DNA of 64,000 nucleotides from Streptococcus vestibularis. GTDB taxonomy: Bacteria > Bacillota > Bacilli > Lactobacillales > Streptococcaceae. The translations under genes were made by a program, and so were the position numbers. The notes under the pieces are model-generated. The model was not told where the DNA came from, did no database searches, and saw only the letters and a list, made by a program, of their open reading frames with translations. The stretch spans positions 124,001 through 188,000 of the forward strand of contig JAABLG010000005.1 of assembly GCA_010604095.1 (NCBI GenBank). Reading direction: 5' to 3'. Below are positions 27,407 through 36,354 of the stretch, in pieces. Each line of letters begins with the position of its first letter. Position 1 is the first letter of the stretch.

Positions 27407-28036
27407 ATGTTAGAAAATATTCAATCTTATTTATCTAAACAAGGGGTTAAGTATATCAAACCTGAAAAAGCGGGCCCACATAAGGAAGAGATGGAAGACC
27501 TCAAGGCACTTGGTCAAGCAGCTCGTAAGGAGATGCAGGCTTTAGCAAAACTTCTAGAGGAGCGTTTGGCACCCTTTAAGATGGATCGTGTCAGTAATTG
27601 GGCTAATCAAGCACAAATATGCCGGCCACACTTTTGGTGCTATTACAGGGCCCCTGAGGATAGTTTAGACGATGTTGCCATGGCGATTCGACTTTATGGT
27701 CAGCCTGAAAAATGGGGGATTTCAGTAGAAGTTAGCTTTGTCGAACGTAAAAAATCAGATACCACTCTAGCTAAGCAACATAAGGTCCTAGACTTACCGA
27801 TTGCACCCTCTCTATACTATTTTGCTCAGGGAAATGGTGTTAGTCATCGTGTGGAAGGAACGGAAGAGAATCGTCAGATGCTTAAAGAAGCAATTAGAGA
27901 TGGTCGAGTTCGTAAGGTGTTGGTCAAGTATGATGTGACAGTGACTGCTAGTGAAACAATGGAAGAATTAGTAGAAGAACTTACTGATGGATTCTATAAG
28001 TTGAAACCATACTACGAGGAAGCTAATCAAAACTAA
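27407..28036 (+). CDS. Conserved protein of unknown function (209 residues)
   Basis: I do not firmly recognise this gene; it may belong to the conserved HI_0552-type family, from memory only. The ATG at 27407 follows AAGGAG. The protein has no signal peptide or membrane span. It opens with MLENIQSYLSKQGVKYIKP, followed by a Lys/Glu-rich helical region to about residue 65. A Trp/Cys/His/Tyr-rich block follows with ICRPHFWCYYRAPEDS near residue 75. Later segments are GISVEVSFVERKKSD and LYYFAQGNGVSHRVEG. It is monocistronic between two terminators, which argues for an independent housekeeping or stress role. No function is proposed. Confidence 0.75.
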   Translation: MLENIQSYLSKQGVKYIKPEKAGPHKEEMEDLKALGQAARKEMQALAKLLEERLAPFKMDRVSNWANQAQICRPHFWCYYRAPEDSLDDVAMAIRLYGQPEKWGISVEVSFVERKKSDTTLAKQHKVLDLPIAPSLYYFAQGNGVSHRVEGTEENRQMLKEAIRDGRVRKVLVKYDVTVTASETMEELVEELTDGFYKLKPYYEEANQN

Positions 28037-28067
28037 AAAATCTCCAGGTTCTTTCTGGAGATTTTCC
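28035..28067. terminator. Bidirectional terminator between convergent genes
   Basis: CTCCAG (28042-28047) pairs with CTGGAG (28055-28060), extended by AAAAT/ATTTT. It serves the unknown gene on the plus strand and serS on the minus strand. Confidence 0.85.
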
Positions 28068-28070
28068 TTG

Positions 28071-29348
28071 TTATTTTGGTGAAATCACTTCAGCACCACC
28101 CATGTAAGGACGAAGAACTTCAGGGATAGTTACTGAACCATCTTCGTTTTGGTAGTTTTCAAGGATAGCAGCTACTGTACGTCCAACAGCAAGTCCTGAA
28201 CCGTTAAGAGTGTGAAGAAGTTTTACTTTACCATCGGCTTCGTCACGGTAACGGATTTGTGCACGACGGGCTTGGAAATCTTCTGTGTTTGAACATGAAG
28301 AAATTTCGCGGTAAGTGTTTTGTGCTGGAATCCAAACTTCCAAGTCGTAAGTTTTCGCAGCTGAGAATCCCATATCGCCAGTACACAAAGTGATGACACG
28401 GTATGGCAAGTTAAGTTTTTGAAGAATGTTTTCAGCGTTAACTACCATTTTTTCCAATTCATCATAAGAGTTTTCAGGTTTTGAGAATTTGACCATTTCA
28501 ACCTTGTGGAATTGGTGAAGACGAATCAAACCACGTGTGTCACGACCAGCTGAACCAGCTTCTGAACGGAATGAAGGGCTCATAGCTGTGAAGTAGATTG
28601 GCAATTCTTTACCATCAAGGATTTCACCACGGTAGTAGTTTGTCAAAGGAACTTCGGCTGTTGGGATAAGGACATAGTCAGTACCGTCAAGCTCGAAAGT
28701 ATCTTCTTTGAATTTTGGATATTGACCAGTACCGAACATTGAGTCGTGGTTAACCATGTAAGGTGTGATCATCTCAGTGTAACCTTCTTTAGCATGCTCA
28801 TCCAACATGAAGTTGTAGATTGCACGTTCTAATTTTGCTCCAAGGCCTTTGTAGAAAAGGAAACGAGAACCAGTGACTTTAGCACCACGTTCCCAATCTA
28901 GGATACCAAGGTCTTCCCCAAGATCCCAGTGTGCTTTAACTTCAAAATCAAATTCACGAGGTGTTCCCCAACGACGAACTTCTACGTTTTCATCTTCGTC
29001 AGCACCAACTGGTACAGTCTCGTGTGGTGTGTTTGGAAGTGTCACAACGATACTGTTAAGTTTTTCATCGATAGCAGCAAGTTCAGCATCAATTTCTTTG
29101 ATTTCGGCAGAAACTTTTTGCATGGCTGAAATTTGCTCTGAGGCGTCTTCTTTATTACGTTTTGCTTGAGCAATACCGTCTGAGGCAACGTTACGTTGAG
29201 CTTTGAGTTCTTCAGATTTGATAAGAAGTTCACGACGTTTGACATCAAGTTCTTTTAGTTCATTTAAAGTTTCAGCAGCGACACCACGTGTAGCCAACTT
29301 TTCAGCAAGGGCATCGAAGTCGTTACGAATACGTTTTACATCTAACAT
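28071..29348 (-). CDS. serS: Seryl-tRNA synthetase
   Basis: SerS is a class II aminoacyl-tRNA synthetase that charges tRNA-Ser. The 425 residues have the N-terminal long coiled-coil arm (about residues 30-100), which contacts the tRNA variable arm. The catalytic core follows, including motif 2 with [21 protein letters not shown] and motif 3 with GSGLAVGRT. The start MLDVKRI at 29348 follows GGAGGAAC; the upstream in-frame extension to 29432 runs through the leader and is rejected. The gene is preceded by a T-box type leader and its own promoter, so it is likely controlled by tRNA-Ser charging. Confidence 0.97.
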   Translation of the reverse strand: MLDVKRIRNDFDALAEKLATRGVAAETLNELKELDVKRRELLIKSEELKAQRNVASDGIAQAKRNKEDASEQISAMQKVSAEIKEIDAELAAIDEKLNSIVVTLPNTPHETVPVGADEDENVEVRRWGTPREFDFEVKAHWDLGEDLGILDWERGAKVTGSRFLFYKGLGAKLERAIYNFMLDEHAKEGYTEMITPYMVNHDSMFGTGQYPKFKEDTFELDGTDYVLIPTAEVPLTNYYRGEILDGKELPIYFTAMSPSFRSEAGSAGRDTRGLIRLHQFHKVEMVKFSKPENSYDELEKMVVNAENILQKLNLPYRVITLCTGDMGFSAAKTYDLEVWIPAQNTYREISSCSNTEDFQARRAQIRYRDEADGKVKLLHTLNGSGLAVGRTVAAILENYQNEDGSVTIPEVLRPYMGGAEVISPK

Positions 29349-29540
29349 AAGTTCCTCCAAAAAGTAAAACACTCCAGTGAAAGTGTTGGAGTGACATAGG
29401 CCACGGTTCCATCCAACTTCACAGGAGTGCACTTGTTTATGTTTTTAATTATTAGAAACGGTAGAATTTCGTAGGTCAACCCTACCTGCTCGCAGCAACC
29501 GCAGGCTTTCTGTAAGGGTCTAGCTAGTACTTATCCGTCT
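29349..29540 (-). promoter_or_regulatory. T-box leader of serS
   Basis: Read on the minus strand, the 190-base leader has T-box features. Stem I has an AGTA element, and a GAAATTCTA segment holds a candidate TCT serine specifier (plus-strand 29463-29465). The distal loop is GGTTGCTGCGAGCAGG. The T-box core TGGAACCGTG is at 29402-29411. The terminator CACTCCA/TGGAGTG (29370-29393) with TTTTACTTTTT lies 12 bases before serS. GTTGGA upstream can pair with TCCAAC of the terminator to form an antiterminator. The bulge base after TGG is A, where serine tRNAs (discriminator G) would lead one to expect C. Confidence 0.8.
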
Positions 29541-29545
29541 GTTAT

Positions 29546-29574
29546 ATTATACAAAAATTATGATTTTTTGGCAA
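29546..29574 (-). promoter_or_regulatory. serS promoter
   Basis: On the minus strand TTGCCA (29569-29574) and TATAAT (29546-29551) are 17 bases apart. The -35 lies inside the last codons of manO, so the two genes are packed together. Confidence 0.8.
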
Positions 29575-29932
29575 ATAAACCTTTGAGTCGAGCCCCAATA
29601 GTTTGAATGAGAGTTGGTAGCTTGACGACTTTTTCATTGCCAAGGTGTTCCCTAGCAATTTTTAGAATCTTCCCAGAATCTTTAGAAGCAAAGAGGAATT
29701 TGCTCTTGTCTGTCAACACTTCAAAGTGACGGCTAATTTTCTTTCCTGATACATTCGCACCGATTTGAGTAATGCTAGTCCATGGGATTTGAATGTATTG
29801 CTCGACATTGACATCTGGGTAGAATTCAAGAGCCACATCCCCGATTAGAAATTTGCCGACTTTCCCCCCGATAGCCATGTAGGAAACGCCTGTTGTATGC
29901 AATTCAACTGTTTTGTTTAGTGATTGTGCCAT
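29558..29932 (-). CDS. manO: DUF956 family protein ManO of the mannose PTS operon
   Basis: This is a 124-residue DUF956 protein, found almost only with mannose-family PTS operons. Its role is unproven; regulation of the transporter has been suggested. There is no membrane span. It has the family blocks GKVGKFLIGDVALEFYPDVNVE and YIQIPWTSITQIGANVSGKKISRHFEV (read here as separate short motifs IGDVALEF and IPWTSI). It follows manN, but a hairpin with a T-rich tail separates them, and a TATAAT (29964-29969) directly upstream may give it some separate expression. A paralogue is at 33077-33463. Confidence 0.85.
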   Translation of the reverse strand: MAQSLNKTVELHTTGVSYMAIGGKVGKFLIGDVALEFYPDVNVEQYIQIPWTSITQIGANVSGKKISRHFEVLTDKSKFLFASKDSGKILKIAREHLGNEKVVKLPTLIQTIGARLKGLFAKKS

Positions 29933-29974
29933 ATCTATCTCGCTTTTTGATTGTAGTACTTTTATTATAGCATA

Positions 29975-30003
29975 AGAAAAGAGTTTAGCTTTGCTAAACT
30001 CTT
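29975..30003 (-). terminator. Hairpin terminator between manN and manO
   Basis: On the minus strand AAGAGTTTAGC pairs with GCTAAACTCTT around a 3-base loop and runs into TTCTTA. Read-through would give manLMNO, termination would give manLMN. The paralogous operon has no such element at the same place. Confidence 0.75.
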
Positions 30004-30010
30004 ACTCTTT

Positions 30011-30922
30011 TTACATGATTCCGAAGAAGCTTGCAACAATACCAACTACAAAGAGTCCGATGATGATTGTGATTGGTGAAACTTTCTTCTTAAGCAACCA
30101 CATACATGCAAAAGTAAGGAGAAGTCCCATCAAACCTGGAATCAATGAATCCAATTGTTTTTGAAGGGTATCCACTTGAATCTTATCGAAGCTAAGTTTG
30201 TCATTAACTTGGCCGAGGATAGTCTTAAGTTGGTCACCGCTAACATTGCCTTTAGGCCATTCGATATAGGCACCTTTAGACAAAACTTTACCTGGAAGGT
30301 TTACAGTGAAGACGATAGATACCCAACGTTCAACAAGGACAGCCAAGATGAACATACCAAGGATTGATGCCCCTTTAGTAATATCTTTCAAGATACCACC
30401 AGACATGTCTTTAGTGATTTCTGAACCTGCTTTGTAACCAAGTTCTTGAGTGTACCACAAGAATGCCATACGGATAAGGTTCCAACCGATGAAGAAAATA
30501 AGTGGACCAGCAATGTTACCAGATGCAGCAAGAGAAGCACCAAGTGCCCCAAGGATAGGACGGATTGTGAACCAGAAGACTGGGTCACCGATACCAGCAA
30601 GAGGTCCCATCATACCAATCTTAACCCCTTGAACAGCAGCATCTTCGATAGGAGTACCATTAGCTTTTTCTTCTTCAAGAGCCAAGGTAACACCCATGAT
30701 AGGAGCAGCTACGTAAGGGTGGGTATTGAAGAATTCCAAGTGACGTTTAAGAGCTGCGGCTTGGTCTTCTTTGTTAGTGTAGAGTTTTTTGATAGCAGGA
30801 ATGAGTGAGTAAGCCCAACCCAAGTTTTGCATACGTTCGTAGTTCCATGAACCTTGCAAGAATTGTGAGCGCCACCAAACCTTTTTACGATCCGCTTGAG
30901 ATAATTGAATTTTTTCAGCCAT
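30011..30922 (-). CDS. manN: Mannose/glucose PTS membrane component IID
   Basis: IID is one of two membrane subunits of the mannose-family PTS permease, which imports and phosphorylates glucose, mannose and related sugars. The 303 residues start with the family N-terminus (LSQADRKKVWWRSQFLQGSWNYERMQN, of which SWNYERMQN is diagnostic). The GMMGPLAGIGDP segment near residue 125 is highly conserved. The C-terminus ends in hydrophobic segments. It follows manM closely (14 bases), with ribosome site GGAAGGGG. Confidence 0.94.
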   Translation of the reverse strand: MAEKIQLSQADRKKVWWRSQFLQGSWNYERMQNLGWAYSLIPAIKKLYTNKEDQAAALKRHLEFFNTHPYVAAPIMGVTLALEEEKANGTPIEDAAVQGVKIGMMGPLAGIGDPVFWFTIRPILGALGASLAASGNIAGPLIFFIGWNLIRMAFLWYTQELGYKAGSEITKDMSGGILKDITKGASILGMFILAVLVERWVSIVFTVNLPGKVLSKGAYIEWPKGNVSGDQLKTILGQVNDKLSFDKIQVDTLQKQLDSLIPGLMGLLLTFACMWLLKKKVSPITIIIGLFVVGIVASFFGIM

Positions 30923-30936
30923 GAGAGCACCCCTTC

Positions 30937-31752
30937 CTAGTAGTCTTCCAAGATATCGCCGATTGGGTCGCCTGAACCAGTTGAAGTTCCGCCACCATTT
31001 CCGCCACCTTGTTTAGAAAGGTTGAGGTAGATGAAGGCAATAGCGACACCGATAGCACCAAGAGCGATAAGTGTCAATTGGCTAATAGCAGCAAAAGCAA
31101 AACCGATGGCGAAGAATGGCCAAACTTCACGAGTTGCCATCATGTTGATAACCATGGCGTAACCAACGGCTACGACCATACCACCACCGACAACCATACC
31201 GTGGTTGAGCCAGTCAGGCATCAATCCAAGAGCATGTTGAACAGATTGAGCTGGGATAGCAAGAAGAAGGGCAGCTGGCACAGCAATACGCAAACCTTGA
31301 AGAAGGAGGGCGAGGTAGTGTGCGCGTTCAACACCAGCGATGTTTCCGTTTTCTGCAGCTTTATCTGCGGCATGAACAAGGGCAACAGATGCTGTACGAA
31401 CAAGCATAGTTAGGAAGAGACCGGCAACCGCAAGTGGGATAGCTGTTGCAGTCGCAACACCGATACCTTCAGTTGTGAAGTTACCACCTTTAACCAAAAT
31501 AATGGCAGCAGCAACAGAGGCAAGGGCAGCGTCAGGAGCGACAGCGGCACCGATATTAGCCCAAGCAAGGGCGATCATTTGAAGGGAACCACCAAGCATG
31601 ATACCTGCAGTGAGGTTACCTGTAGCAGCACCAATAAGAGTACAAGCAACAAGTGGTTGGTGGAATTGGAATTGGTCAAGGATACCTTCAAGACCAGCAA
31701 GGAAGGCAACAACTACGACCAAAATAGCAGAAATAATTGACATATCTGACAT
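30937..31752 (-). CDS. manM: Mannose/glucose PTS membrane component IIC
   Basis: IIC is the sugar-transporting membrane subunit, 271 residues with many hydrophobic segments. The LVACTLIGAATGNLTAGIMLGG segment near residues 35-55 and the AWANIGAAVAPDAA segment near residue 65 are typical of the ManY/ManM family. The C-terminus is a Gly/Ser-rich tail ending DPIGDILEDY. It lies between manL and manN. The paralogue at 34406 shares the order, length and tail type. Confidence 0.94.
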   Translation of the reverse strand: MSDMSIISAILVVVVAFLAGLEGILDQFQFHQPLVACTLIGAATGNLTAGIMLGGSLQMIALAWANIGAAVAPDAALASVAAAIILVKGGNFTTEGIGVATATAIPLAVAGLFLTMLVRTASVALVHAADKAAENGNIAGVERAHYLALLLQGLRIAVPAALLLAIPAQSVQHALGLMPDWLNHGMVVGGGMVVAVGYAMVINMMATREVWPFFAIGFAFAAISQLTLIALGAIGVAIAFIYLNLSKQGGGNGGGTSTGSGDPIGDILEDY

Positions 31753-31819
31753 GGTTATAATTCCTTTTCTATTGAGTTGTGATTAGCTGAGCAAATCAAC
31801 TAATGTATCCGAATGAAGA

Positions 31820-32812
31820 TTATTGAACGTTTGCTTTTTTGATAAGGTCAAACAAGTCTTTCTTAGAATCGTTTGGAACCTTACGAACGTCAAATGCTAC
31901 GCCAAGGTCACGCAATTTTTCAAAACATGCAACATCGTCTTTGTCCATTGACAAAACGTTGTTAACCATTGTTTTACCAGTTGAGTGAGCCATAGAACCA
32001 ATGTTAAGTTCTTTGATTGGCACGCCACCTTCGACAGCACGAAGGGCATCTTGAACAGTTTCGAACAAGATAAGAGCGTGTGTGTTACCAAAGCGAGGAT
32101 CTTTAGAAGCATCAATCAATTTTTGAATTGGAACCACGTTAGCTTTAACGCCATTTGGTGCTGCTTGTTTGATCAATTCTTTACGAAGCTCATCTTTAGC
32201 AACATCGTCTGAAGCAACAATGATACGGTCTGCTTTAGAAGCAGGTGTCCAGTTAGTTGCTACTTGACCATGCAAGAGACGTGTGTCCAAACGTGCCAAG
32301 TTAATCTTGAGCTTACCATCTCCGATAACTGTTCCTTCTGGGATAGCTCCTTGAGGTGCAGCAGCTTCTACAGGAGCTGCTGTTGTTTCCTCAGCTGGAT
32401 TAAGCTCCTCTGGAAGTGCCTTGATACCACCCTTAGCTTCCTTGATGATATTAGCAGCAACTTGCTCTGCAGTAGCGTTAGCATCCATCATACGTTCAGT
32501 GTATGCTTGGATTAGCATTGGCAAGTTAAGTCCTGTGATGATGGCAATCTTGCGATCTGGATTTTCTCCAGCAATTCGGCTAGCTTGGTTAAATGGTGAA
32601 CCAGACCAAAGGTCAGCCAAAACAAGAATTTCATCATCAGCATCGAATTGTGCAATGGCGTCGTTGAAGTGAGCGTACAAATCATCAGGACCTTCACTTG
32701 GCATGAAAGTTACGACTTGAACTTTCTCTTGGTCTCCAAAAATCATAGAGCCTGATTGGTGGATTCCTTCAGCGAACTTACCATGGCTGGCAATAATAAT
32801 ACCGATACCCAT
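31820..32812 (-). CDS. manL: Mannose/glucose PTS component IIAB
   Basis: IIAB is the cytoplasmic phosphoryl-transfer protein that passes phosphate from HPr to the sugar. Domain IIA is at residues 1 to about 130, with phosphoacceptor H10 in [12 protein letters not shown]. An Ala/Pro/Glu-rich linker follows near residues 140-160. Domain IIB has its histidine in [17 protein letters not shown]. At 330 residues it fits the S. salivarius IIAB-L (ManL) protein. The ATG follows AAGGAGGAG. ManL-type IIAB also has a role in sugar-dependent regulation in streptococci. It heads the manLMN(O) operon behind a promoter with a cre-like site. Confidence 0.93.
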   Translation of the reverse strand: MGIGIIIASHGKFAEGIHQSGSMIFGDQEKVQVVTFMPSEGPDDLYAHFNDAIAQFDADDEILVLADLWSGSPFNQASRIAGENPDRKIAIITGLNLPMLIQAYTERMMDANATAEQVAANIIKEAKGGIKALPEELNPAEETTAAPVEAAAPQGAIPEGTVIGDGKLKINLARLDTRLLHGQVATNWTPASKADRIIVASDDVAKDELRKELIKQAAPNGVKANVVPIQKLIDASKDPRFGNTHALILFETVQDALRAVEGGVPIKELNIGSMAHSTGKTMVNNVLSMDKDDVACFEKLRDLGVAFDVRKVPNDSKKDLFDLIKKANVQ

Positions 32813-32934
32813 TCGTGTTCTCCTCCTTATAAATTATTTTTTCCTAGGCTTAAAAAGACTATCTCCGATTTTATCAAGACGCTAAAAAAAACGTCTCTCA
32901 ATCTTTTTAAACATAAGAAATCAAGAACAATTAT

Positions 32935-32963
32935 ATTGTAAAACGCTTTCACGTAAATGTCAA
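32935..32963 (-). promoter_or_regulatory. manL promoter with cre-like site between -35 and -10
   Basis: On the minus strand TTGACA (32958-32963) and TACAAT (32935-32940) are spaced 17 bases, and TGAAAGCGTTTTAC (32938-32951) fills the spacer. This matches the CcpA cre consensus core (two mismatches at one end). Bound CcpA would block RNA polymerase. Confidence 0.8.
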
Positions 32964-33023
32964 TAGCTAGTGAGATAAAATTTCAAAATAAGTCAATTCC
33001 TTTCAAAAATGAGCAAAATATTA

Positions 33024-33063
33024 TAAAAAGATTGTCCAACCATTAGATTGGACAATCTTTTTA
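33024..33063 (-). terminator. Terminator of the upstream (second) man operon
   Basis: A perfect stem of about 15 bp, AAAAAGATTGTCCAA with TTGGACAATCTTTTT, lies 15 bases past the stop of the DUF956 gene. Its A/T flanks allow action on both strands. Confidence 0.9.
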
Positions 33064-33076
33064 TAATACTCGGAGA

Positions 33077-33463
33077 TTATTTCTTCTTGACAATGAGTCG
33101 GAAAAGATTTTTAAAGCCTTGTTTGAGGACAGCGATAAAGCTAGGTGCTTTTCTTAAACTTTCTCGAGGAATTCTTTTTTGAATTTCTTTCAAAGTTATT
33201 CGGCTTTTTCGACTGGCAAAACGGAAACGTCCATTTTGCTTAGTACGGATTTCAAAGCGTGGGATGAATTTACCACCGAAGTAGACATCGGCAATCACAT
33301 AAGTGATTTCATCCCAAGGAATTTGAACGTAGTCTTGTAACTTCGTATCATTGTAAAATTCGAAAGCCTTATCCCCGACCATGATATTTCCGTAAATAGG
33401 CCCTTCACGAAACCAAGTTCCTTTAGTTGTGTGAGCCATTTCCGTATTGAGCGATTTAACCAT
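33077..33463 (-). CDS. DUF956 family protein, paralogue of ManO
   Basis: This is a 128-residue DUF956 protein at the end of the second mannose PTS operon. Shared blocks with manO include VGDKAFEFYNDTK and YVQIPWDEITYV, and the FRFASRKS segment. It is rich in Lys/Arg at the C-terminus. It lies 12 bases after the IID gene without an intervening hairpin, unlike manO, so it should be expressed with the permease. A strong terminator follows. Function is not established. Confidence 0.85.
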   Translation of the reverse strand: MVKSLNTEMAHTTKGTWFREGPIYGNIMVGDKAFEFYNDTKLQDYVQIPWDEITYVIADVYFGGKFIPRFEIRTKQNGRFRFASRKSRITLKEIQKRIPRESLRKAPSFIAVLKQGFKNLFRLIVKKK

Positions 33464-33475
33464 ACCTTGCTCCGA

Positions 33476-34390
33476 TTAGAGTAGACCAATAATGTGGAGT
33501 ACAATAGCTAGAACAAAGATACCCAAAATGATAACGATTGGAGAAACTTTTCTCTTAAGAAGGTACATACAGAGGAAAGTCAAACCAAGGGCAGCAAGAC
33601 CAGGAATCAATTGGTTCAAGTTATCTTGCAAGGTTGTCACTTTGTTAACGTCAAGAGAGCGACCAGCAGCTTGTTGATGGAAGGCTTCTTTAACACCGGC
33701 AATACCTTTTGGAAGTTTATCCCAATCGATATAAGCTCCTTCTTGTTGTTTAACAGTAGAGACAACTGGTGTGAAGGTAATGCTTACCCAACGTTGGATA
33801 AGAGAACCGATAACGAACATCCCCATCATTGATGCGCCACGAGTTACTTGTTGAAGAAGGTTACCAGATACGTCGTCTGTAATCGCAGCACCAGCTCTAT
33901 AACCAAACTCTTGAGTGTACCATTTAACGGCAGCGACCATAGCATTCCAAAGTACGAAGAAGACGATAGGTCCCAAGATGTTACCTGAAACAGCCAAACC
34001 TGCTCCTAATGAAAGGAAGATTGGGCGAAGGGTAAACCAGAAGAGAGGGTCACCGGCACCTGCAAGAGGCCCCATCATACCAACCTTAACCCCTGAGATA
34101 GCGGCATCATCGATGTCCGCCCCGTTAGCACGTTCTTCTTCCAAGGCAAGTGTAACCCCAAAGATTGGGTTAGCCATGAATGGTTGTGTATTGAAGAATT
34201 CCAAGTGACGTTTAAGAGCAGCTACACGTTCTTCTTTTGTTTGATAAAGTTTTTTGATTGCAGGAATAAGGGTGTAAGCCACACCACCATTTTGCATACG
34301 TTCATAGTTGAATGAAGCTAAAAGGAAGTATGAGCGCAAGAAAGCTTTGAAACGATCTGCTTTTGTTAATTTAATTTTTGAATCAGCCAT
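33476..34390 (-). CDS. Mannose-family PTS component IID, second copy
   Basis: This is the IID membrane subunit of the second mannose-type PTS, 304 residues, and clearly paralogous to manN: SFNYERMQN near residue 30, the KRHLEFFNTQP segment, GMMGPLAGAGDP near residue 128 and the hydrophobic C-terminal segments all align. The region around residues 205-250 differs most from manN, which suggests diverged rather than recently copied genes. Sugar specificity cannot be read from the sequence. Confidence 0.92.
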   Translation of the reverse strand: MADSKIKLTKADRFKAFLRSYFLLASFNYERMQNGGVAYTLIPAIKKLYQTKEERVAALKRHLEFFNTQPFMANPIFGVTLALEEERANGADIDDAAISGVKVGMMGPLAGAGDPLFWFTLRPIFLSLGAGLAVSGNILGPIVFFVLWNAMVAAVKWYTQEFGYRAGAAITDDVSGNLLQQVTRGASMMGMFVIGSLIQRWVSITFTPVVSTVKQQEGAYIDWDKLPKGIAGVKEAFHQQAAGRSLDVNKVTTLQDNLNQLIPGLAALGLTFLCMYLLKRKVSPIVIILGIFVLAIVLHIIGLL

Positions 34391-34405
34391 TTTCTTTCCT
34401 CCTAA

Positions 34406-35206
34406 TTAAAAGTCTTCCAGAATTTCACCGAGGGGATCACCTGATCCTCCATCATTTGAAGAACCATTTGAACCACTAGCTTCAAGTGCAAGGTACATAA
34501 CGGCAAGACAGAGGCCGATGATACCCAAGCTAATCAAGGTCAATTCTTTGAGGGCAGCCAAAGCAAAACCAAGGAAGAAGAATGGCCAAACTTCGCGACT
34601 AGACATCATGTTGATAACCATGGCATAACCAACGGCTACAACCATACCACCACCGATTGTCATACCTGATGTTAACCATTCAGGCATAGATTCAAGACCA
34701 GATTGTACAAGGTGTGCAGGAATCAATAGCAAGAGGAGGGCAGGGATAGCAACACGGAGACCTTGGAGGGACATACCGATAAAGTGCCATCTTTCAATAC
34801 CAGCGATATCAGCATCTTCAGCACGACTATCCATAATGTGAGCGATGAAGACAGTTGCAGTACGGACAAACATTGTCAAGGCAAGACCGGCAACAGCCAA
34901 AGGAACCGCAAGGGCGATGGCTGGACCAATTCCTTTAGCTCCTTGACCACCCAAGATAAGGATGATTGTAGAAGCTACAGCGGCAAGTGAGGCATCTGGT
35001 GCCATGGCAGCACCAACGTTTGCCCATCCCATAGTGATCAATTGTAAGCTACCACCCAACATTACGCCGAGTTCGAGATGACCAGTAACAAGACCGATAA
35101 GGGAACAAGCCACAACTGGCTGGTATGTTTCGATTTGGTCGTTAACTGAGCTACAACCGATGATGAAAGCAACAATTACGACTAAAATAATTTGTACTAA
35201 ACTCAT
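34406..35206 (-). CDS. Mannose-family PTS component IIC, second copy
   Basis: This is the IIC subunit of the second operon, 266 residues and strongly hydrophobic. It aligns with manM along its length: VACSLIGLVTGHLELGVMLGG near residues 35-55 (shown as a family block), GWANVGAAMAPDAS and the YAMVINMMSSREVWPFF segment near residue 210. The tail is again Gly/Ser-rich and ends DPLGEILEDF. It lies between IIAB and IID with 15-17 base gaps, a tight operon. Confidence 0.92.
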   Translation of the reverse strand: MSLVQIILVVIVAFIIGCSSVNDQIETYQPVVACSLIGLVTGHLELGVMLGGSLQLITMGWANVGAAMAPDASLAAVASTIILILGGQGAKGIGPAIALAVPLAVAGLALTMFVRTATVFIAHIMDSRAEDADIAGIERWHFIGMSLQGLRVAIPALLLLLIPAHLVQSGLESMPEWLTSGMTIGGGMVVAVGYAMVINMMSSREVWPFFFLGFALAALKELTLISLGIIGLCLAVMYLALEASGSNGSSNDGGSGDPLGEILEDF

Positions 35207-35223
35207 TTATGCATCCTCCAAAA

Positions 35224-36231
35224 TTATTTCTTCTCTGCTAATTTAGTTTCAGCTGACTTAATCAAGGCATCAACGTTTGCTGGGCTATCACTTGGTACCC
35301 CACGAACGTCAAATTTGACACCCAATGATTGCAACTCTTTGATAGCATCCACATCTGTTTGGTCAAATGAAAGAGCTTTAGTAACGTTGACTTTTCCTTC
35401 TTTATAAGCTGAAGAACCAAGGTTGATTTCTTTAACATCAACACCTGCTTTAACAGCAGCGAGAGCATCTTCAACAGATTCAAAGAGAAGCATAGCACGT
35501 GTATCACCAAAACGTGGGTCATTGTTTGCTTTAACCATGTTTTTAATTGGGATAACGTGAACTTGAACACCAGATGGAGCGGCTTGTTTAATCATGTTTG
35601 TACGAAGTTTATCATGACAAACAGTGTCTGAAACAACGATGATACGGTCTGGGTGAGTTGAGTGAGTCCAACCAGTCGCAACCTGACCGTGGAGGAGACG
35701 TGTGTCAACACGAGCCAAAACGTATTTGATTTTTCCATCACCAAGAACGGTTCCTTCAGGAATGGTACCCTTAGGAATAGAAGGTTTAGCGTCGGCTGGT
35801 TTAGTGTCTTCTTCAGGAATAAGGCCTTCTGGAAGGACTTTAACGCCTTCTTTTGTTTCCTTATAAATGTTGGCGACAATCTCTTCAACCCCAGCGTCAG
35901 GAGCTACCATACGTTCCGTATATGCTTGGATAAGCATTGGCAAGTTGAGTCCTGTCACGATAACCATCTTGCGATCAGGATTTTCTTCCTTGATACGGCT
36001 TGCCTGGTTAAATGGTGACCCAGACCAAAGGTCTGCAAGGACAAGAATTTCGTCGTCAGCGTCAAATTGAGCGATGGCATCTTTGAAGTGAGCGTACAAG
36101 TCGTCTGGACCTTCATTTGGCATGAAAGTAACCACTTGAACTTTCTCTTGTTCACCAAAAATCATAGAACCTGATTGGTGAATACCTTCAGCGAATTTAC
36201 CATGGCTAGCAATAATAATACCGATACCCAT
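35224..36231 (-). CDS. Mannose-family PTS component IIAB, second copy
   Basis: This is the IIAB protein of the second operon, 335 residues. H10 of IIA ([12 protein letters not shown]) and the IIB histidine ([17 protein letters not shown]) are both present, so it should be active in phosphotransfer. The linker is longer and Lys/Pro-rich compared with the Ala/Pro linker of manL. The first 120 residues are nearly the same as ManL. The start at 36231 follows AGGAGGAAG; the in-frame extension to 36300 is rejected. It could correspond to the larger IIAB form (IIAB-H) described biochemically in S. salivarius. That identification is inference. Confidence 0.9.
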   Translation of the reverse strand: MGIGIIIASHGKFAEGIHQSGSMIFGEQEKVQVVTFMPNEGPDDLYAHFKDAIAQFDADDEILVLADLWSGSPFNQASRIKEENPDRKMVIVTGLNLPMLIQAYTERMVAPDAGVEEIVANIYKETKEGVKVLPEGLIPEEDTKPADAKPSIPKGTIPEGTVLGDGKIKYVLARVDTRLLHGQVATGWTHSTHPDRIIVVSDTVCHDKLRTNMIKQAAPSGVQVHVIPIKNMVKANNDPRFGDTRAMLLFESVEDALAAVKAGVDVKEINLGSSAYKEGKVNVTKALSFDQTDVDAIKELQSLGVKFDVRGVPSDSPANVDALIKSAETKLAEKK

Positions 36232-36354
36232 TAGTGTTCTTCCTCCTTTTATATATTGCTTCTTAGGAATAGAAAAATGATTATTGGTATTATCATTCAT
36301 GACATGAAAATGACAACAATATTTTTTTAGTCCCTCGAAAATTAGAACAATCTA

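Noticed and set aside
29349..29432. N-terminal extension of serS by 28 residues
   Set aside because: It runs through the T-box terminator and core. The family start MLDVKRI has a good ribosome site.
36232..36300. N-terminal extension of the second IIAB gene
   Set aside because: [12 protein letters not shown] is the invariant start of these proteins and has its own ribosome site.
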